From DATKSS01 sp049582065 (lineage in GTDB: Bacteria; Chloroflexota; Dormibacteria; Dormibacterales; Dormibacteraceae): a stretch of DNA of 9,449 nucleotides. The notes beneath the pieces are model-generated. The model ran no database searches and had not been told where the DNA came from. It was given only the letters and a program-made list of their open reading frames with translations. This document shows positions 1 through 7,652 of this stretch, one piece after another (within the stretch, counting starts at the first letter, position 1; the number at the start of each line of letters is the position of its first letter). A program made the translations under genes and the position numbers. The DNA lies in contig JBAUTF010000244.1 in the NCBI GenBank assembly GCA_049582065.1, positions 1-9,449 on the forward strand, read 5' to 3'.

Positions 1-2917
1 CCTTGAGGGTTCCGTTGTGCGACGCGTCGAGCACGGCTTCGGCGACGTCGGGATGGAAGTGCGTGCCGGCGCCGGTGCGCACCTGGTCGACGGCGACCTC
101 CAGCGGCATGCCGCGCCGGTACGGACGGTCTGACGTCATGGCGTCGATGGCGTCGGCCGCGCTCACGATCCACGCGAACATCGGCAGCTCGTCCCCCTTC
201 TTGCGGTCTGGATAGCCTTTGCCGTCGTAGCGCTCGTGGTGCGAGCGAACGATCACTAGCTCGTCGGAGAGCATCTTCAGGCCGCTCAGTATGTTGAAGC
301 CGACGACGGGGTGCTCCTTCATCTTCGCGAACTCCTCGTCGGTGAGCTTGCCGGTCTTCTGGAGGATCGCGTCGGGGACCCCGATCTTGCCAATGTCGTG
401 CAGGCGGCCGCCGCGCTCCATGCGCACCCACGCCGCCTGCTCATCGGGCGCGTAGTGCATCTGGCGGGCGATCATCAACGCGTACTGGGTCACGCGCTCT
501 GAGTGGCCCGCCGTGTATGGGTCACGGGCGTCGACCGCGTTCGCCAGCGCCTCGAGCGAAGACAGGATCACCTCTTCGCGGTCCTTGAACAGCCTGGCGT
601 TGTCGATGGCCACGGCGGCCTGGGCGGCGAGTTCGGTGATCAGGTTGCGATGGTCCGCGGTGAACGCGTGCCCGTCCTGGTAATGAGCGAGGAACAGCAC
701 GCCGATCGGCTTTCCGCGCAGCTTGATCGGGACACACAGCACCGCCCTCGGGTTCAGCGGGCTGTCGGCGCCGGAGGAATGCTCCATCACTTCCATCACG
801 GGCTCGCCTGACTCCATCACCCGGCGGCAGATCTCACTCCCGAGGCCCAGCGCGAGCTTCTCGGCAGTGACGTGGTCCGTGCCGAACCCGCCTTTCAGGA
901 CGAGCTTGCCGGAGTCCTCGAGTGCCAGGGCGCCGATCTGCGCTGAAGAAGCCTTCGCCGCCCCGGCCAGCACCTGCTGCAGCACCTGCGCCAGGTCAAG
1001 GGTCGACGTAGCGGCCTGGAGCGCCTCCTGGAGGTTCCGCAGCTCCCAGATGCTGCGCTGGTTGTTGTCGTAGAGCTCGGCGTTCCGCACCGCGACGACG
1101 CCCTGGTTGCCGAGCGTCGCCAGCACGCGCTGGTCGTCGCCGGTCCACTCGCGCTTCTTGACGTCGAACACCGAGATCGTGCCCCAGAGGCGGCCGTCTT
1201 CGAGCATCGGGGCGCAGATGGCGGCCTGGAGGCCGTACGCGGCGAGGTCTGGCGGAGAGCTGAGGTCGAAGCTCGAGCTGACGTCCGCCACGGCGGTCGC
1301 CCGCAAGCTCAACATCACCGCCCCGACGATGCCCTGGCCGTTCTGGAACTCGAGTGCGTCGACCTCCGCCGGAAAGCCGCGAGACATGATGACCGCCTGT
1401 CGGCCTTCGGCGGTGGTGCGGGTGAGCAGGCCGGCTGTCCCCATGGTGACCCGAACCGCGGTCTCCAGGGTCTTGAGCTCCAGCACGTCGGAGCCCTGCG
1501 TCACCGTGGTCAGGGCCTGGGACACCTCTCCGAGAGCATCGAGCGCGGTGTCGAGCCTGGAGGCCTGGCCGGTGACCACCTGCAGGATGCGCGAGTTCTC
1601 GACCGCGACCCCGGCCATCGAGCCGAGCTCGTCGAGGGCGGGCACGTCCCGATGGCTGAAGGTCGACGTCCCCCTGCGCCCGAGGCATAGCGCTCCGACG
1701 ACCCCCGACTTGCCGCGGATCGGGGTGAGCGCCTCATTCACCGCCCCTCCCTGCGTCTCGGGCCGCAGGCCGCTGTAGATGTGCTCGTTCTCTTCGACGA
1801 GGGAGCGCAGCACCGTCTCACCCTCACGGACCTTCAGCAGCTGACCCTCGACCGGCTGCGCTTCGGCTGTCCCGTCGAGCACCAGATATGTGCTGTCGGT
1901 CTGGAACAGAAGGGCGCGGCCGGTTTCGTAGTGGATAACCTCCTTGCCCTTGTCAAGGACGAGCTCCAGGACCTCGTTCATCGTCTTGCCCGACGCCTCT
2001 TTGACGAGCTCGTTCATGAGCGAGTAGCGCGCCGACTCGCGGCGTGAGAGCGCGACCGCATGGGCGCTGGCCAGTAGGGCTCCGGCGCGCAAGGTCAAGG
2101 TGGTGGCGAGGCGCCGGTCGTCATCGCTGAAAGGCCGCGAACGGTTGCCGAGCACGATGAAGCCGCCGATGTGCTCGCCGATCGGCATCGGGACCGCGAG
2201 CAGGCCTTTGATGTGCAGGTCGTCGGGCGCGTACTTGACGATCTCGAGAAGGGGTGCCTGGTCCGTGGCGGCGAATGCCTTGCCCGCCTCGACCGCCTCG
2301 ACGATCGGACCCGTGCCGGCCGCCCTGCGCGGCACAGGCTGGGGGTGCAGGTGCTCCAGGCCGATGCCCGGAGGCTGCGGGATGAACTGGTGGCCGTCGG
2401 GCGACACGAGGTAGTAACAGGCGAGGTCTGCTCCGACCTCGCGAGAGATGTTGATCGTCAGGGCCCCGACGTCGCCGGGCACGCCCGGCCCGTCCGCGTC
2501 CGAGGTCGCCGCCATGAACCTGCGGTGCTTCTGCTCGAGCTCGCCGCGCAGGACGTCCACGTCGTTGAGCTGCCGCCTGACCGTGCTGCTGAAGCTTCTG
2601 TAGGCGATGCCACCGACCACGCCTGCCAGCCCGAGGAGCAAGAGGCCGCCCAGCTGCATCAGGAGGTCGCTCTGCTGCGGGTTGAACTGAGCGACCAGCA
2701 AGGTCAGGACGAGGGCGGCGGCTCCGAGCGGAAGCACGAGGCGCCACCTCGTGTACGCGACGCCGGTGGCGAACGAAAGCACTCCTGCCACTGACGCCAG
2801 CACGGCAGCCCAGCCGACGCGGCCGGCCGCGTTCAGCGGCGCCCCGATCAAGATGAGCACGGCGGCCGCGGCGGAGAAGCCGATCCTGAGCGCGAAAGTC
2901 GCCCTGTCTGAGTTCAT
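1..2917 (-). CDS. Membrane-anchored four-GAF, HD-GYP cyclic-di-GMP phosphodiesterase (C-terminus cut by window edge)
   Basis: The minus-strand frame is open for 972 codons from the ATG at 2917 to the left edge. It begins with four hydrophobic segments (about residues 10-31, 34-55, 60-77, 84-105). Four GAF-like modules follow at about 143-290, 295-443, 455-606 and 621-778, joined by helical linkers. An HD-GYP domain runs from about 786. Visible HD-GYP landmarks are DPYTAGHSERV with H805, the LHDIGK motif with H840-D841 and K844, H869, H893-H894, GYP at 901-903, and D922 in AADAIDAMTSDRPYR. All expected metal ligands are present, so hydrolysis of c-di-GMP is likely. The frame ends inside the tail typical of the domain (HFHPDVAEAVL), so few residues are missing. 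GAF modules usually bind small ligands or dimerise; I cannot name the ligand here. No Shine-Dalgarno precedes the ATG. The gene is divergent from rel. Family call is firm; the GAF boundaries are approximate. Confidence 0.93.
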   Translation of the reverse strand, partial: MNSDRATFALRIGFSAAAAVLILIGAPLNAAGRVGWAAVLASVAGVLSFATGVAYTRWRLVLPLGAAALVLTLLVAQFNPQQSDLLMQLGGLLLLGLAGVVGGIAYRSFSSTVRRQLNDVDVLRGELEQKHRRFMAATSDADGPGVPGDVGALTINISREVGADLACYYLVSPDGHQFIPQPPGIGLEHLHPQPVPRRAAGTGPIVEAVEAGKAFAATDQAPLLEIVKYAPDDLHIKGLLAVPMPIGEHIGGFIVLGNRSRPFSDDDRRLATTLTLRAGALLASAHAVALSRRESARYSLMNELVKEASGKTMNEVLELVLDKGKEVIHYETGRALLFQTDSTYLVLDGTAEAQPVEGQLLKVREGETVLRSLVEENEHIYSGLRPETQGGAVNEALTPIRGKSGVVGALCLGRRGTSTFSHRDVPALDELGSMAGVAVENSRILQVVTGQASRLDTALDALGEVSQALTTVTQGSDVLELKTLETAVRVTMGTAGLLTRTTAEGRQAVIMSRGFPAEVDALEFQNGQGIVGAVMLSLRATAVADVSSSFDLSSPPDLAAYGLQAAICAPMLEDGRLWGTISVFDVKKREWTGDDQRVLATLGNQGVVAVRNAELYDNNQRSIWELRNLQEALQAATSTLDLAQVLQQVLAGAAKASSAQIGALALEDSGKLVLKGGFGTDHVTAEKLALGLGSEICRRVMESGEPVMEVMEHSSGADSPLNPRAVLCVPIKLRGKPIGVLFLAHYQDGHAFTADHRNLITELAAQAAVAIDNARLFKDREEVILSSLEALANAVDARDPYTAGHSERVTQYALMIARQMHYAPDEQAAWVRMERGGRLHDIGKIGVPDAILQKTGKLTDEEFAKMKEHPVVGFNILSGLKMLSDELVIVRSHHERYDGKGYPDRKKGDELPMFAWIVSAADAIDAMTSDRPYRRGMPLEVAVDQVRTGAGTHFHPDVAEAVLDASHNGTLK

Positions 2918-2972
2918 CAGGCGATGGGTAAGTCTAGGTGCGTGTCCACCGCGCGGAGCCTGGTTATGAAGA
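2918..2972. promoter_or_regulatory. Divergent intergenic region between the HD-GYP gene and rel
   Basis: These 55 bases (97 if rel starts at the later GTG at 3015) must hold the promoters of two divergent signalling genes, unless transcription starts inside the coding regions. I see no convincing sigma-70 pair. Weak minus-10-like hexamers are TAGACT on the minus strand (2936-2931) and TATGAA on the plus strand (2965-2970), each matching four of six consensus bases and lacking a good minus-35 at 16-18 bp. A GGAGG lies at 2979-2983, just inside the longer rel frame. Assignment as a shared control region is inferred from gene orientation. Confidence 0.4.
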
Positions 2973-5147
2973 GTGGTCGGAGGACGGCCGCCTAAACTTC
3001 ATGCCGAAAACAAAGTGACGGTTTCCGAGCTCCTCAGGATCGCCGACCACCTGGACCCCAAGGGCCAGCAGGTGGTCAGGAAAGCATATGAACGCGCCGC
3101 CGCGGCCCACACCGGGCAGCGTCGCCTGTCAGGTGAGGAGTACGTCAACCACCCCCTGGAGGTCGCCGCCATCCTCGCCGACCTCGAGCTCGACGCCGAG
3201 ACGATAGCCGCCGCCCTCCTGCACGACACGGTCGAGGACACGAACTTGACGGCCGAGGAGGTCCAGCGGGAGTTCGGCCCGGAGGTGGCGCAGCTGGTCG
3301 ACGGCGTGACGAAGCTGGGCCGGATCGCTCTGCGTTCGGACCAGCAGCAGCAGGCCGAGAACATCCGGAAGATGATGGTCGCGATGGCGGAGGACCTGCG
3401 GGTCGTCCTCATCAAGCTTGCGGATCGTCTGCACAACATGCGCACCCTCGATCCGCTGCCGGAGATCAAGCGTCGCAAGATCTCGCGCGAGACGCTCGAC
3501 ATCTACGCCCCGTTGGCCCACCGGCTCGGCATCGGCCAGATCAAATGGGAGCTAGAGGACCTGGCATTCCGCAATCTCGAGCCTGAGGCCTATGACGACG
3601 TTGTAAAGCGGATCGCCCGCAAGAGGCACGAACGTGAAACGCTGGTCTCCGACCTTCGCGACATACTCGCCCGCGAGCTGGAGAAGGTCGGCATCCAGGC
3701 CGAGATCACGGGCCGGCCGAAGCACATTTACTCCGTGTGGCAGAAGATGACCAGGGAGAACAAGGACTTCTCCGAGATCTATGACCTTTCCGCGATCCGC
3801 GTGCAGGTCGAGTCGGTCCGCGACTGCTACGGCGTGCTGGGGGTCGTGCACTCGCTGTGGAAGCCGATGCCTGGGCGGTTCAAGGACTATATCGCGATGC
3901 CGAAGTCCAACGGATACCAGTCGCTGCACACGACGGTGATCACGCACACGGGCGAGCCGATCGAGATCCAGATCCGCACGCACGAGATGCACCGCGTGGC
4001 TGAGTTTGGAGTAGCGGCCCACTGGACTTACAAGGAAAAAGGTGGCAAGAACTCGAGCTTCGACCAGAAGCTCTCCTGGCTGCGCAGCCTCCTCGAGTGG
4101 CAGAACGAGGTGGGGGACGCGGAGTCGTTTCTTGACACCGTCAAGGTCGACCTCTTCCAGGACGAGGTGTACGTGTTCACGCCTAAGGGCGACGTCCTCA
4201 ATCTGCCGGCTGACTCGACCCCGGTCGATTTCGCCTACCGCATCCACACGGAGGTCGGCCATCACTGCATCGGCGCCAAGGTCAACGGGCGCATGGTCCC
4301 ACTCGACTACGCGCTCCAAAACGGCGAGATCGTCGAGATCCTGACCTCCAAGGGGCCGCATGGTCCGAGCCGCGACTGGCTGAACTTCGTCAAGAGCGCT
4401 TCGGCGAAGGAGCGGATCCGCAAGTGGTTCAAGGGACAGCGTCGCGAGGAGAACGTGGCCAAAGGCCGTGACCTGCTCGACAAAGAGCTGCACCGCATGC
4501 ACCGGGTCAACCTCGCCGACCTGCCCGAGTCCAAGCTGCTCGAGATCGCGACGCTGCACAAGCTGAACACGACCGACGACTTCCTGGCGGCCATCGGCTA
4601 CGGCGACCTCTCGCCGCACGCTGTGGTGATGCGCATGGCGCCCAGCCTCGACGCTCCAGGAGGAGACCTCCGGGCGATCCCGCTCGTTCCCAATGTCCAT
4701 CCGACGCCGCGCGTCCTGGTGCACGGTGAGAAGGGCGTCCTGACGAAGATCGCGCCTTGTTGCCAGCCCGTGCCAGGCGACGCGATCGTCGGCTACACGA
4801 CGCGGGGCAAGGGCGTGACCGTGCATCGCGCCGATTGCATCAACGCCGTGAATGCGCAGGACGCCGCGCGGGTCGTGCCGGTCGACTGGGATGCCGAAGC
4901 AACGCACCTGTATCCCGTCGCGATCAAGATCGAGGCCTGGGACCGCCAGGGGCTGCTGCGCGACATCGCCACGGTCGTGGCCGAGAACCGAGTCAACATG
5001 TCGGCGCTCGAGGTCCACGTCTATGACGACAAGACCGCGGTCGTATCGGCCACCGTCGAGATCGACTCGTTGGCGCAGCTGTCGCGCCTGATGGAAAAGC
5101 TCGAAGGCGTCAAAGACGTGCACACGGTGGCCCGCGAAGCGTCGTGA
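2973..5147 (+). CDS. rel: Bifunctional (p)ppGpp synthetase/hydrolase, long RSH family
   Basis: This cytoplasmic stringent-response enzyme makes and degrades (p)ppGpp. The 724-residue frame is normal length for a long RSH protein. The N-terminal hydrolase domain has H60, H84-D85, E88-D89 and D151 (LADRLHNMRT), the manganese-site and catalytic set. The synthetase domain has RFKD at 302-305, the RXKD signature of bifunctional Rel rather than the EXDD of synthetase-only RelA, then the GYQSLHTTV motif with Y315. The C-terminal half carries a TGS domain (about 397-457), a zinc-finger-type region with C596-C597 and HRADC ending at C622, and an ACT domain (about 646-720). All domains look intact, so both activities are predicted. 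The start is uncertain: GTG 2973 follows an in-frame stop and gives the longest frame, while GTG 3015 (residue 15) sits nearer where homologues usually begin; neither has a well-spaced Shine-Dalgarno. The gene overlaps the following hydrolase by 4 bp, implying co-transcription. Confidence 0.97.
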   Translation: MVGGRPPKLHAENKVTVSELLRIADHLDPKGQQVVRKAYERAAAAHTGQRRLSGEEYVNHPLEVAAILADLELDAETIAAALLHDTVEDTNLTAEEVQREFGPEVAQLVDGVTKLGRIALRSDQQQQAENIRKMMVAMAEDLRVVLIKLADRLHNMRTLDPLPEIKRRKISRETLDIYAPLAHRLGIGQIKWELEDLAFRNLEPEAYDDVVKRIARKRHERETLVSDLRDILARELEKVGIQAEITGRPKHIYSVWQKMTRENKDFSEIYDLSAIRVQVESVRDCYGVLGVVHSLWKPMPGRFKDYIAMPKSNGYQSLHTTVITHTGEPIEIQIRTHEMHRVAEFGVAAHWTYKEKGGKNSSFDQKLSWLRSLLEWQNEVGDAESFLDTVKVDLFQDEVYVFTPKGDVLNLPADSTPVDFAYRIHTEVGHHCIGAKVNGRMVPLDYALQNGEIVEILTSKGPHGPSRDWLNFVKSASAKERIRKWFKGQRREENVAKGRDLLDKELHRMHRVNLADLPESKLLEIATLHKLNTTDDFLAAIGYGDLSPHAVVMRMAPSLDAPGGDLRAIPLVPNVHPTPRVLVHGEKGVLTKIAPCCQPVPGDAIVGYTTRGKGVTVHRADCINAVNAQDAARVVPVDWDAEATHLYPVAIKIEAWDRQGLLRDIATVVAENRVNMSALEVHVYDDKTAVVSATVEIDSLAQLSRLMEKLEGVKDVHTVAREAS

Positions 5148-5770
5148 CGGTCCATGTTGAGGTCACGGCTGACCGGCGTTTCGCGACCAATTCGTACCTC
5201 GTCGAAGACGATTCGACCTGCGATGCCGTGGTGATCGACGCGAACCTCGAGCCCGATGCGATGGTCGAGCTGGTGCAGCGTCGCAAGGCGAATATCAAGG
5301 CGATCCTGCTCACCCACACCGACCTCGACCACATCGCCGGGCTGCACGAGCTGCTCCAGGCGTTCGGGCCGGTGCCGGTCGCGGTCCACGATGCAGAGCG
5401 CGCCGTCGTGGCCGAGGGGAAGCCACTGCGCCGGGAGTTCGGGCCCATCGCCACCAAGGTCGAGAACGTGGTCAGCCTGGTCGAAGGCGAGGCCTATCGC
5501 GCCGGCTCGCTCGAGTTCGAGGTGCTGCACACGCCCGGTCACAGCCCGGGCGGCGTCACCCTGAAGATCGGAGACTGTCTTTTCACGGGCGACGCGCTGT
5601 TTGCGGGCTCGATCGGACGCTCGGACTTCGCCAACTCGAACGGAGCGGATCTGCTCGAGGGGATCAGGACCCGGTTGCTTACACTGCCCGACGATCTTCT
5701 TGTCTACAGCGGGCACGGGCCGGCGACCACCATCGGCCGGGAGCGGCGGACGAACCCCTTTCTAACCTAG
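5144..5770 (+). CDS. Metallo-beta-lactamase-fold hydrolase, glyoxalase II-like, with HxDxDH variant motif
   Basis: The 208-residue protein starts at a GTG overlapping the rel stop (GTGA, 4 bp), so translation is probably coupled to rel. It has the fold's ordered motifs: THTDLDH at 57-63, TPGHSPGG with H133, FTGDALF with bridging D150, and SGHGPATTIGRER with H191 followed by NPFL. The C-terminal signature resembles the YcbL/GloB-like hydroxyacylglutathione hydrolase group, but these are assigned to many thioester and ester substrates, so the substrate is unknown. The second histidine of the usual HxHxDH motif is aspartate (D60), read directly from codons CAC ACC GAC CTC GAC CAC. H58, D62, H63, H133, D150 and H191 are kept. 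The change probably alters metal preference at site 1 rather than abolishing binding. There is no signal peptide, so it is likely cytoplasmic. An MBL-fold hydrolase near rel is also seen in other bacteria, including mycobacteria. Confidence 0.92.
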   Translation: MTVHVEVTADRRFATNSYLVEDDSTCDAVVIDANLEPDAMVELVQRRKANIKAILLTHTDLDHIAGLHELLQAFGPVPVAVHDAERAVVAEGKPLRREFGPIATKVENVVSLVEGEAYRAGSLEFEVLHTPGHSPGGVTLKIGDCLFTGDALFAGSIGRSDFANSNGADLLEGIRTRLLTLPDDLLVYSGHGPATTIGRERRTNPFLT

Positions 5771-5782
5771 CTGCAAGGCTAG
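5767..5782. terminator. Short hairpin across the convergent stop codons, possible weak bidirectional terminator
   Basis: CTAGC at 5767-5771 is perfectly complementary to GCTAG at 5778-5782. A U-G wobble pair closes a GCAA (GNRA-type) tetraloop, giving a 6-bp stem. The element covers both TAG stop codons, that of the plus-strand hydrolase (5768-5770) and that of minus-strand tadC (5779-5781). No T-tract follows on either strand and the stem is short, so efficient intrinsic termination is doubtful. It is the only candidate element in the 8-bp convergent gap. Confidence 0.35.
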
Positions 5783-6708
5783 CAGTGGCCGATCGTCAGG
5801 ACGACGATCAGCGCGGGCCCCAGGAGGATCAGCCACAGCGTGGGGAAGACGCACCCGACGGTGGGCAGGAGGATCTTCAGCGACGCTTGCGCCGCCTCGG
5901 TCCTGATCTTCAGCCGGCGCTTCACCCGCATCTGGGCCGAATGCGCGGCGATGGTGCGAGCGATCGGCACGCCCGTGCGCTCCGCGTGGAGGATGCCCTT
6001 GACGAGCGATGTGAAGTCATCGATGCCGGTCAGCTCGGCCATCTCTTCCAGCGCCTCGGCTCGAGGGCGCCCGAGCTCGATCTCGCGCAGCGCACGCGCG
6101 ACGAGCAGCGTAAGCGGCCCTTCCTGATGGCGCACCAGCTGCTCGAGCGCGCGGTCCAGCCCGAGCCCCGCCTCCATGCTGATCGCGACGACGTCCAGCG
6201 CGTTCGGCAGCGCGGCCAGGAGCTCGGTTCGGCGGTCGCGGATGAGCTGGTCCAGCCACAGCACCGGCAGGTAAAAGCCAAGCGCGACCCCGATCACCAG
6301 GGCCACGCCGATCGCCGCGGGCGGACCGATGAGCACACCCAGCGCGATGCCGATGGCGCCCAGGGCCGCGGCGCCGGCGATCCTCAGTGTCTGGACACCG
6401 GCGGGATCCAGTCCCAGAGGGTTGCCCACGAAGTCGAGCTGACGGCGAAAGTGCTCGGCCTGGGCTGTGGGCGTGAGGCGGTTGATCTGTCGAGCCAGCC
6501 AGCGGCGGAGGGGGGCGGTCAGCCGCTCGCTGAGTGGCTTCTCCAGCTTCAGGGCGACCGCGCTCTGGCCGAGCCCGATCTCCTGTCTCGCCAGGCGCTC
6601 TCGGGCAAGGGTCGCGGCGTCGCTCGCGCGCGACGCCACGATGCCCACGGCGAGCAGGTACACCCCGAACGCGGCCACCACCCCCAGCACGATGGGCAGG
6701 GCGCTCAT
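5779..6708 (-). CDS. tadC: Tad/Flp pilus inner-membrane platform protein TadC (T2SS F domain)
   Basis: The 309-residue protein has one N-terminal membrane segment (about 4-25), a basic cytoplasmic stretch, a membrane pair (about 109-128 and 131-150), a cytoplasmic helical T2SS F-type domain from about 163 (PNALDVVAISMEAGLGLDRA, then the ELGRPRAEALEEMAE helix), and a C-terminal membrane segment (about 276-303). This is the usual TadC topology and length. With TadB it forms the platform through which the TadA ATPase drives assembly and retraction of Flp pili. Its ATG overlaps the TadB stop as ATGA (6705-6708), a classic sign of coupled translation. It is the last gene of this minus-strand block and converges on the plus-strand hydrolase, leaving 8 bp between stops. 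No Shine-Dalgarno is visible, consistent with coupling. Confidence 0.93.
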   Translation of the reverse strand: MSALPIVLGVVAAFGVYLLAVGIVASRASDAATLARERLARQEIGLGQSAVALKLEKPLSERLTAPLRRWLARQINRLTPTAQAEHFRRQLDFVGNPLGLDPAGVQTLRIAGAAALGAIGIALGVLIGPPAAIGVALVIGVALGFYLPVLWLDQLIRDRRTELLAALPNALDVVAISMEAGLGLDRALEQLVRHQEGPLTLLVARALREIELGRPRAEALEEMAELTGIDDFTSLVKGILHAERTGVPIARTIAAHSAQMRVKRRLKIRTEAAQASLKILLPTVGCVFPTLWLILLGPALIVVLTIGHC

Positions 6709-7649
6709 GCGATCGACGTCAGGCGGCGGATGATGAAGTTGCCAATCACGAGCAGGACGGCGGCCACGGCGAGAATCGCCCAGCCCACAGGATTGGTGAA
6801 CATCGGCCGGAAGTAGTTGGGGACCACCAGGTACAGGAAGGCGGCCGCGACGATCGGCAGCAGCGTCACGATGAGCGCGGAGGCGCGTGACTGCGCGGTC
6901 GCGGCCATTATCTCGGCGCGCATCTCGGAACGCTGCCTCATCGTGTCCGACAGGGTGATCAGGACGGCAGGCAGGTCGCCTCCGAACGAGTGCTGAATCG
7001 TGATCACCATGACCATGAGTCGCAGGTCGTCGCTTCCGATTCGCATCACCATGTTGTTGAGCGCACTTTCGATGGACGCGCCGAGCTCGATCTCGCGCCG
7101 CGCGAGGCCGAACTCATCCGAGACCGGCGGGCCCGCGTTGTCGGTCACCGAGCTGAGCGCCTGCGTGACCGACTGCCCGGCCTTCATCGAGTTGGCGATC
7201 AGCTCCATGGCCCGTGGCAGACCGGCGTCGAACTGCTGCAGGCGGTGTCCGCGCCGGTTGTGAAGGAAGAGAGCCGGCCCGACATAACCGATGACCGCCA
7301 TGACGACAAAGGGAAGGCCGAGGCCGAACCGGAGCAGGCCGAATACGGCAAGGACCACGGCGCTCGCGACCTGCAGCATCCTGAACTCATAGGGGCGCAG
7401 GTCGAGGTCTGCGCTCGCGAGGTCACGGGCGAGCGAGGTGCTCCTCTCGTTGGCCGCGATCCAGACGGGTGCGCCGGAAGGTTCGAAACGGCGGCGCAGC
7501 TGCTCGCGGACGTCGGCCAGAGAGCGGTAGGTGACCCTGGCGTTCGGTCCGAGCTCAGTGACGACCGACTGCGGAACGACGAGGCCGTACACGACGAGAC
7601 CGACACCCACCGCCGCAGCGATCGCGACCAGGATGACGATGGTGGACAC
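6705..7649 (-). CDS. tadB: Tad/Flp pilus inner-membrane platform protein TadB (T2SS F domain)
   Basis: The 314-residue protein starts at GTG 7649, three bases after the cpaB stop, and overlaps tadC by 4 bp at its end. It has an N-terminal membrane helix (about 3-25), a cytoplasmic stretch, a membrane pair (about 92-110 and 112-130), the T2SS F-type helical domain (about 137-250), and two C-terminal membrane helices (about 252-273 and 287-306). Within the F domain are the family-like stretches QFDAGLPRAMELIANSMKAG and SFGGDLPAVLITLSDTMR, the latter typical of TadB. It pairs with TadC to form the pilus inner-membrane platform that contacts the TadA ATPase. The length, the tandem order with TadC and the motifs make the assignment firm. 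There is no Shine-Dalgarno before the GTG, so it probably depends on ribosomes terminating at cpaB. Confidence 0.93.
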   Translation of the reverse strand: MSTIVILVAIAAAVGVGLVVYGLVVPQSVVTELGPNARVTYRSLADVREQLRRRFEPSGAPVWIAANERSTSLARDLASADLDLRPYEFRMLQVASAVVLAVFGLLRFGLGLPFVVMAVIGYVGPALFLHNRRGHRLQQFDAGLPRAMELIANSMKAGQSVTQALSSVTDNAGPPVSDEFGLARREIELGASIESALNNMVMRIGSDDLRLMVMVITIQHSFGGDLPAVLITLSDTMRQRSEMRAEIMAATAQSRASALIVTLLPIVAAAFLYLVVPNYFRPMFTNPVGWAILAVAAVLLVIGNFIIRRLTSIA

Positions 7650-7652
7650 GGC

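Noticed and set aside
996..1688. 230-codon minus-strand frame
   Set aside because: It overlaps the HD-GYP gene in another frame and encodes an Arg/Gly/Pro-rich product typical of frame-shifted GC-rich coding sequence.
311..2794. Chain of plus-strand frames across the left third (311-502, 503-811, 1107-1778, 1781-2047, 2171-2794)
   Set aside because: All are opposite the continuous GAF/HD-GYP reading frame, which runs without a stop for 972 codons and carries recognisable domains throughout.
2913..2940. Sigma-70-like promoter for rel (TTCATC, 16 bp, TAGGTG)
   Set aside because: Both hexamers match consensus poorly and such pairs occur by chance; not strong enough to annotate.
3552..5123. Long 523-codon minus-strand open frame antisense to rel
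   Set aside because: It lies wholly opposite the strongly conserved rel frame; long antisense frames are expected in GC-rich codon usage. Its translation is rich in Arg, His, Asp and Val with no recognisable domain.
5785..6816. 343-codon plus-strand frame opposite tadC
   Set aside because: Translation is low-complexity Arg/Gln/Asp/Gly-rich, lacks any motif and mirrors the tadC coding strand, which has full membrane topology and family motifs.
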